From positions 1 to 44,910 of the forward strand of contig JBBECF010000025.1 in assembly GCA_040881945.1 (NCBI GenBank): a stretch of DNA of 44,910 nucleotides. The letters are read 5' to 3'. This document shows positions 41,020-44,910 of this stretch, piece by piece (the first letter of the stretch is position 1; every line of letters begins with the position of its first letter). The translations under genes and the position numbers were made by a program. The notes beneath the pieces are model-generated. The model did not search any database, was not told where the DNA came from, and worked only from the letters and a program-made list of their open reading frames with translations. The stretch is from JBBECF01 sp040881945. Its GTDB lineage: Bacteria > Pseudomonadota > Alphaproteobacteria > Dongiales > Dongiaceae.

Positions 41020-42353
41020 AGCACGGCGCCGACGGCGGCCGACCCCGCCAGCGTCGGCATCATCCCGACCCTGAAGCGGAACATGGCGACCAGCGCGCCG
41101 ACCGAGAGGAACAGCGCCGCCACGTCGAGGCTGGCGAAATCGGGCGCCCACAGCCGCAGGCCGAAGCCCCGGATCTCGTCGACGCGATGGAATACCGTGT
41201 GCAGGGCGAACCAGACGGCCAGGTTGAGGATGACGCCGACGACCGCCGCGGTGATGGCGCCGAGCGCCGCGTTGAGCGAGCGGTTGCCGCGCAGCGCCTC
41301 GACATAGGGCGCGCCGAGGAAGATCCACAGGAAGCAGGGCGTGAAGGTGACCCACACGGTCAGGGTCGCGCCGAGCACGCCGGCCAGCATCGGGTCGAAC
41401 GGGCCGGGATCGCGATAGGCGGCGAGGAAGCCGACGAACTGCACGACCATGATCAGCGGCCCCGGCGTCGTCTCCGCCAGCCCCAGCCCGTCGAGCATCT
41501 CGCCGGCCTTAAGCCAGCCGTAATGCCCGACCGCCTCCTGGGCGACATAGGCGAGCACGGCGTAGGCGCCGCCGAAGGTCACGACCGCCATCTTGCCGAA
41601 GAAGGCCGCGATCTGCGTAAACACGTCGGCCGGGCCGACGGTCAGCGCAAGCAGCGCCAGCGGCCCCAGCCACAGCCCCGACCACAGGACGAGCACGCCG
41701 GCCGCTTGGCGCAACGACGGACGGACCGGGTCCGGCAGGCGCCACGGCGCGGCGGCCGCGCCATGCGGCGCGACGACCGCGAAGGCGCGCGGGTCGAGCC
41801 GGCTGCCGACGAAGCCGGTCGCCGCCGCGCCGAGGACGATCAGCGGGAACGGCAGGTCGAAGAAGAAGATGCCGATGAAGGCGGCGGCGGCGAGGCCGAT
41901 CAGGATGCGGTCGCGCAGCGCCCGCCGGCCGATGCGCACGACCGCGTGCGCGACGATGGCGAGCACCGCCGGCTTGATGCCGAAGAACACCGCCTGCACC
42001 AGCTCGATCTCGCGGAACCCGGCGTAGAGGATGCTGAGCGCCAGCATGGCGACGAAGCCGGGCAGGACGAACAGGACGCCGGCGACGAGCCCGCCCGCCG
42101 TGCGATGCAGCAGCCAGCCGACATAGGTGGCGAGCTGCTGCGCCTCCGGCCCGGGCAGCAGCATGCAGTAGTTGAGGGCGTGCAGGAATCGGCCCTCGTC
42201 GATCCACCGCTTCTCGTCGACCAGGACGCGGTGCATCAGCGCGATCTGCCCGGCCGGGCCGCCGAAGCCGAGCAGGCCGATCCTGGCCCAGACCCGCAGG
42301 GCCTCGCCGAAGTACACCGCCGGTCGACCGGCCGAATCGGGCGGCGCGTTCAT
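41004..42353 (-). CDS. chrA: Chromate efflux transporter ChrA
   Basis: A 449-residue inner-membrane protein of the CHR family that exports chromate. The two homologous halves carry FGGPAGQIALMHRVLVDEKRW with LPGPEAQQLATYVGW in the first, and FFGKMAVVTFGGAYAVLAYVAQ with TTPGPLIMVVQFVGF in the second. About ten to twelve transmembrane helices are visible. It overlaps chrB by four bases, giving a chrB-chrA operon. Length is normal for the long bidomain type. Confidence 0.95.
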   Translation of the reverse strand: MNAPPDSAGRPAVYFGEALRVWARIGLLGFGGPAGQIALMHRVLVDEKRWIDEGRFLHALNYCMLLPGPEAQQLATYVGWLLHRTAGGLVAGVLFVLPGFVAMLALSILYAGFREIELVQAVFFGIKPAVLAIVAHAVVRIGRRALRDRILIGLAAAAFIGIFFFDLPFPLIVLGAAATGFVGSRLDPRAFAVVAPHGAAAAPWRLPDPVRPSLRQAAGVLVLWSGLWLGPLALLALTVGPADVFTQIAAFFGKMAVVTFGGAYAVLAYVAQEAVGHYGWLKAGEMLDGLGLAETTPGPLIMVVQFVGFLAAYRDPGPFDPMLAGVLGATLTVWVTFTPCFLWIFLGAPYVEALRGNRSLNAALGAITAAVVGVILNLAVWFALHTVFHRVDEIRGFGLRLWAPDFASLDVAALFLSVGALVAMFRFRVGMMPTLAGSAAVGAVLYLLA

Positions 42354-43336
42354 CGGACCCGCCTTCGGGCGGCGGCCCGGCGCGGCCGCTTCGCCCCGGT
42401 CGTCGCCAACAGGTCGTCGAAGAGGGCGAAGGCGCGCTCCAGCCGGGCCATGTCGCTGGCCTGCGAGGCCGCGATGCCAGCCACGACCTGGGCGATGCCC
42501 GGCGTTTCCGGCCGGCCGAACTTGCCGTCCTTGATGTCGACGTCGTGGACGATCTCGGCGATCCGGCGCAGCCCGGCGTCGCCCAGTCCGGCGCGCTCGA
42601 CCAGGACCTCGAAGGTGCAGCGGTCGCCTTCGTGGGTGTATTCCGCCTCGAACATGTCGAAGCGGACCTCGCCGCGGCGCGGCCGGTAGCCCGCGGCGGC
42701 GACGAACTTGAAGCGCGCCTCGGGGTCGATGAAGCGCCGGATCAGCCAGGCGCTGGCCATGCGGTCGATGCCGACCCGGGCGCGCGTGACCCAGGTCCGC
42801 CCCGGCGAACGGTCGAAGCCGTCGCCGTCCGTCGGCGGGGCCGCGCTCGAATCCTCGCGCAGGCCGTCTTCGAGGCCGGACAGCAACCCTTCCACCGTCT
42901 CGCGCCCGCTGGCGCCGAAGAAGTCGATGGCCGCGACCTCGACGAAGCGCCGCCGCAGCCGGACGAGCCGCGCCGCGACCTCGTCTGCCTTCGCCCCGGC
43001 CTCGGCGAGCGCGCGGGCCTCGCCGGCGATCGCGTCATAGTCGGCGTCGCGCGCCGCGTCGAACAGCCCGCGCACTCCCGCGTCGCTCAGGCCCTCGACG
43101 AAGCGCGCCTCGCAGATCGAGCCGTCGCCGCCGCCCTCGACGATCTCCTTGAGCAGCCACTGGAAATCCTCCTGGGTCTGCTCGCCGGCCGGCAGGGCAT
43201 AGACCGAGTTCTTGATGGCGACGGCGCCGACGCCCTGGAGCCGGCGCCAGATCTTCACGCGCAGATAGGCCGGCTTGGGCGGCAACTGGTGGATCAGCAG
43301 CAGCCAACCGGCGGCGGGGCGGCCCGGCGGTTTCAT
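42350..43336 (-). CDS. chrB: Chromate resistance regulator ChrB
   Basis: A 328-residue ChrB protein. The N-terminal part (WLLLIHQLPPKPAYLRVKIWRRLQGVGAVAIKNSVYALP) resembles a PaaX-like winged-helix regulator domain. The C-terminal part is the ChrB domain: WVTRARVGIDRMASAWLIRRFIDPEARFKFV, and later EAEYTHEGDRCTFEVLV. ChrB senses chromate and controls chrA. The gene leads chrA with an ATGA overlap, and the operator candidate at 43361-43389 lies just upstream. Confidence 0.93.
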   Translation of the reverse strand: MKPPGRPAAGWLLLIHQLPPKPAYLRVKIWRRLQGVGAVAIKNSVYALPAGEQTQEDFQWLLKEIVEGGGDGSICEARFVEGLSDAGVRGLFDAARDADYDAIAGEARALAEAGAKADEVAARLVRLRRRFVEVAAIDFFGASGRETVEGLLSGLEDGLREDSSAAPPTDGDGFDRSPGRTWVTRARVGIDRMASAWLIRRFIDPEARFKFVAAAGYRPRRGEVRFDMFEAEYTHEGDRCTFEVLVERAGLGDAGLRRIAEIVHDVDIKDGKFGRPETPGIAQVVAGIAASQASDMARLERAFALFDDLLATTGAKRPRRAAARRRVR

Positions 43337-43360
43337 GGAACACCTGTATCATTTTTCCAC

Positions 43361-43389
43361 TTGTAATGCAACAACTGCATCTATATCCT
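43361..43389 (+). promoter_or_regulatory. Candidate ChrB-regulated divergent promoter and operator
   Basis: TTGTAA (43361-43366) and TATCCT (43384-43389), 17 bases apart, form a fair promoter for the plus-strand DUF1127 gene. A perfect inverted repeat, ATGCA (43366-43370) and TGCAT (43376-43380), sits in the spacer. It lies between the divergent chrB and DUF1127 genes, where a ChrB operator would be expected. Confidence 0.45.
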
Positions 43390-43417
43390 GGGCCGTGCTT
43401 CAACGCTGGAGGAACCC

Positions 43418-43624
43418 ATGAGCTGCATCCGTTGTGCCACGCCCGCGGGCGGCAGGACGACCTGGCGGGCGTTCGCCGGCCGGCTGCTCTGCTTCATGCT
43501 CGACCTGCGCGACCACGGCCGTCAACGCCGCACTTTGGCGACGCTCGACGACCGGCAGCTAGGCGACATCGGCCTCGGCCGGGCCGCCGCCCGCCGCGAG
43601 GCCGAAAAGCCGTTCTGGCGTTAG
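43418..43624 (+). CDS. DUF1127 small protein
   Basis: A 68-residue basic protein with the C-terminal DUF1127 signature LATLDDRQLGDIGLGRAAARREAEKPFWR-type sequence (about residues 40-68). The GGAGG at 43408-43412 gives a strong ribosome site six bases before the ATG. DUF1127 proteins are small RNA-binding or stress-linked factors in some alphaproteobacteria. It opens a two-gene unit with the ChrB-domain gene 17 bases downstream, divergent from chrBA, hinting at shared control. Confidence 0.85.
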   Translation: MSCIRCATPAGGRTTWRAFAGRLLCFMLDLRDHGRQRRTLATLDDRQLGDIGLGRAAARREAEKPFWR

Positions 43625-43640
43625 GCCGGGGAGGCTCCTG

Positions 43641-44093
43641 ATGAAATGGGTCACGCGCGAACGCCCGAAGATCGACCGCATCGCCTGTCCGTGGCTGATC
43701 GCGCGGTTCATCGATGCCGCGCCGGAATTCCTGTTCGTGCCGCCGGCCGAGGTGCTCGCGGTCGCAGCGCGCGACGACGCCACCCCCTACGACGTTCCCG
43801 ACGTCGAGCTGAGCCACGTCGGCGAGCGCTGCAGCTTCGACGCCTTCCTGGCCCGCTACCGGCTCGACGACCCGGCCCTGGCGCGGCTCGCGCTCATCGT
43901 GCGCGGCGCCGATACCGGGCGGCCCGAGCTGACGCCGCAGTCGGCCGGACTGCTCGCGGTCTCGCTCGGCCTGTCGCATTGCTTCGCCGACGACCACGAA
44001 ATGCTGCGCCACGGCATGGTGCTCTATGACGCGCTCTACGCCTGGGCCCGCCACCGCCAGGGCGAAACCCACGGTTGGCCGCCGGCAGGCTAG
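43641..44093 (+). CDS. Stand-alone ChrB C-terminal domain protein
   Basis: A 150-residue protein equal to the C-terminal half of ChrB: WVTRERPKIDRIACPWLIARFIDAAPEFLFVP parallels the ChrB segment WVTRARVGIDRMASAWLIRRF in the neighbouring chrB, but no winged-helix part is present. A Cys (IACPWLI) replaces the Ser of the full-length version, and VGERCSFDAFLARY follows. It is probably a chromate-binding or accessory protein, functionally linked to the divergent chrBA. The ATG is preceded by GGGGAGG. Confidence 0.88.
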   Translation: MKWVTRERPKIDRIACPWLIARFIDAAPEFLFVPPAEVLAVAARDDATPYDVPDVELSHVGERCSFDAFLARYRLDDPALARLALIVRGADTGRPELTPQSAGLLAVSLGLSHCFADDHEMLRHGMVLYDALYAWARHRQGETHGWPPAG

Positions 44094-44112
44094 CGGCCGG
44101 GCCGCGACCGGT

Positions 44113-44850
44113 TCAGCGCCGCCGGTACTGCTCGGCGCCGAACATGACCTCGCGCGCGCGCGCGTCGATCGGCCCCGGGCGGCTGCGGTCGGCCAGTACC
44201 TTCAGCCCACGCTGCACCGCCGGGCGCGCGGCGATCGTCTCGAACCAGCGCTTCAGGTCGGGGAAGTCCTCCAGCCTCTGGCCCTGGCGCTCGTAGGAGC
44301 GCAACCACGGGAAGGTCGCGATGTCGGCGATCGAATAGTCGCCGGCCAGCCAGTCGCGGCCCTTCAGCCGCCGGTCGATGACGCCGTACAGGCGCCCGGT
44401 TTCATTGGTGTAGCGGTCGATCGCATAGGGGATGGGCTCCGGCGCATAGGCCCGGAAGTGATGCGCCTGGCCGAGCATCGGCCCGACACTGCCCATCTGG
44501 AACATCAGCCACTGGATGACGTCGTAGCGCGCGCGCGTCTCCTGCGGCATCAGCTTGCCGGTCTTTTCGGCCAGGTACATCAGGATCGCGCCCGATTCGA
44601 ACATCGAATACGGCCGCCCGCCGGGGCCGTCCCGGTCGACGATCGCCGGCATCTTGTTGTTCGGGCTGATCTTCAGGAAATCCGGGGCGAACTGGTCGCC
44701 GGCGCCGATGTCGATGGCGTGCACCGTATAGGGCAGGCCGGTCTCCTCGAGCATGATGTGGATCTTGTGGCCGTTCGGCGTCGGCCAGGTGTAGAGGTCG
44801 ATCAAGGGGTGGCTCTTTCCTGTGGTGATTTCGAGCGGCAGGCCAACCAT
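44113..44850 (-). CDS. Glutathione S-transferase (Nu-class, YfcG/YghU-like)
   Basis: A 245-residue GST. The N-terminal thioredoxin-like domain has YTWPTPNGHKIHIMLEETGLPY and the glutathione-binding SPNNKMPAIVD and FESGAILMYLAEKTG, and the all-helical C-terminal domain ends RPAVQRGLKVLADR. The TPNGHK segment and SPNNKMP are typical of the Nu/Ure2p-like group, whose members often have disulphide-bond reductase activity. I chose the ATG at 44850 (MVGLPLEITTGK). It may aid the thiol stress caused by chromate, but that is inference from proximity. Confidence 0.9.
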   Translation of the reverse strand: MVGLPLEITTGKSHPLIDLYTWPTPNGHKIHIMLEETGLPYTVHAIDIGAGDQFAPDFLKISPNNKMPAIVDRDGPGGRPYSMFESGAILMYLAEKTGKLMPQETRARYDVIQWLMFQMGSVGPMLGQAHHFRAYAPEPIPYAIDRYTNETGRLYGVIDRRLKGRDWLAGDYSIADIATFPWLRSYERQGQRLEDFPDLKRWFETIAARPAVQRGLKVLADRSRPGPIDARAREVMFGAEQYRRR

Positions 44851-44887
44851 ACTCCCCGATCGCCGCCGCCGCGGCAAGGCGCGGGCG

Positions 44888-44904
44888 CCCCCCCCCCCCC
44901 CCCC
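44888..44904. other. 17-base poly-C run at the window end
   Basis: Seventeen C followed by GGGGG six bases before the window ends. With the 28-C run at 32642 it suggests low-quality sequence or contig-edge artefact. The last 60 bases hold no recognisable feature. Confidence 0.75.
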
Positions 44905-44910
44905 GGGGGC

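Noticed and set aside
1..44910. tRNA, rRNA, CRISPR arrays, insertion sequences
   Set aside because: Gaps are short and none has a cloverleaf-like sequence, rRNA segment, evenly spaced direct repeats or a transposase; none is supported.

Overview
The window is very GC-rich, almost wall-to-wall coding DNA with many 4-bp ATGA/GTGA start-stop overlaps. The gene content (endonuclease-type MutL, rsmD-rluB-tadA neighbourhood, bacterial tetrahydromethanopterin C1 genes, ChrB/ChrA, DUF1127) suggests an alphaproteobacterium, perhaps of the Rhodospirillales/Hyphomicrobiales type. That placement is inference from gene content only. Two long poly-C runs hint at assembly trouble (possibly a draft or metagenomic contig).

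Layout. 1-4300: mutL, an MFS transporter and a CapA-like protein. 4300-6200: a small toxin-antitoxin island with an intact vapBC (minus strand) between two plus-strand modules, a TumE/TumA type and a HigB/HigA (Gp49/XRE) type. In both flanking modules the antitoxin is intact while the toxin survives only as its first and last codons. 6200-11200: rsmD, rluB, a class I amidotransferase-fold hydrolase, tadA and a secreted alpha/beta hydrolase. 11200-13300: pabB-pabA.

14000-23300 is a C1-transfer block. The minus-strand operon is pcd-like, fhcB, fhcA, fhcD, fhcC. The divergent plus-strand operon is mptG, mtdB, an ATP-grasp gene and mch. Together they encode oxidation of methylene-H4MPT to formate (MtdB, Mch, FhcABCD) and part of cofactor synthesis (MptG, possibly the pterin dehydratase and the ATP-grasp enzyme). 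pabBA nearby makes p-aminobenzoate, the substrate of MptG. No fae is present here.

23300-37800 looks like carbohydrate metabolism: a DHRS6-like dehydrogenase, a XylX-like FAH-fold enzyme and a sugar-acid dehydratase (non-phosphorylative sugar oxidation), then UDP-xylose synthase overlapping a CHASE2 adenylate/guanylate cyclase. These are followed by a PfkB kinase, a ribose-type ABC transporter, a phosphotriesterase-like hydrolase, a cysteine-less amidotransferase-fold protein and a PuuB-like FAD oxidoreductase. 38000-40000: a three-gene membrane module combining a MotA/TolQ/ExbB-like channel with two unfamiliar membrane proteins; the middle one keeps an ExbD-like Asp in its transmembrane helix but carries a different periplasmic domain. 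40000-44900: a ketopantoate-reductase-like gene, chrBA divergent from a DUF1127 gene and a second ChrB-domain gene, and a GST.

Two copies of an intergenic tandem-hairpin repeat (about 1845-1904 and 23266-23324) show compensatory stem changes and mutually complementary loops; the second supplies the stop codon of mch. No tRNA, rRNA, CRISPR array or insertion sequence was recognised. No gene-free stretch exceeds about 300 bases; the longest (37814-38093, 280 bases) is described under its hairpin.
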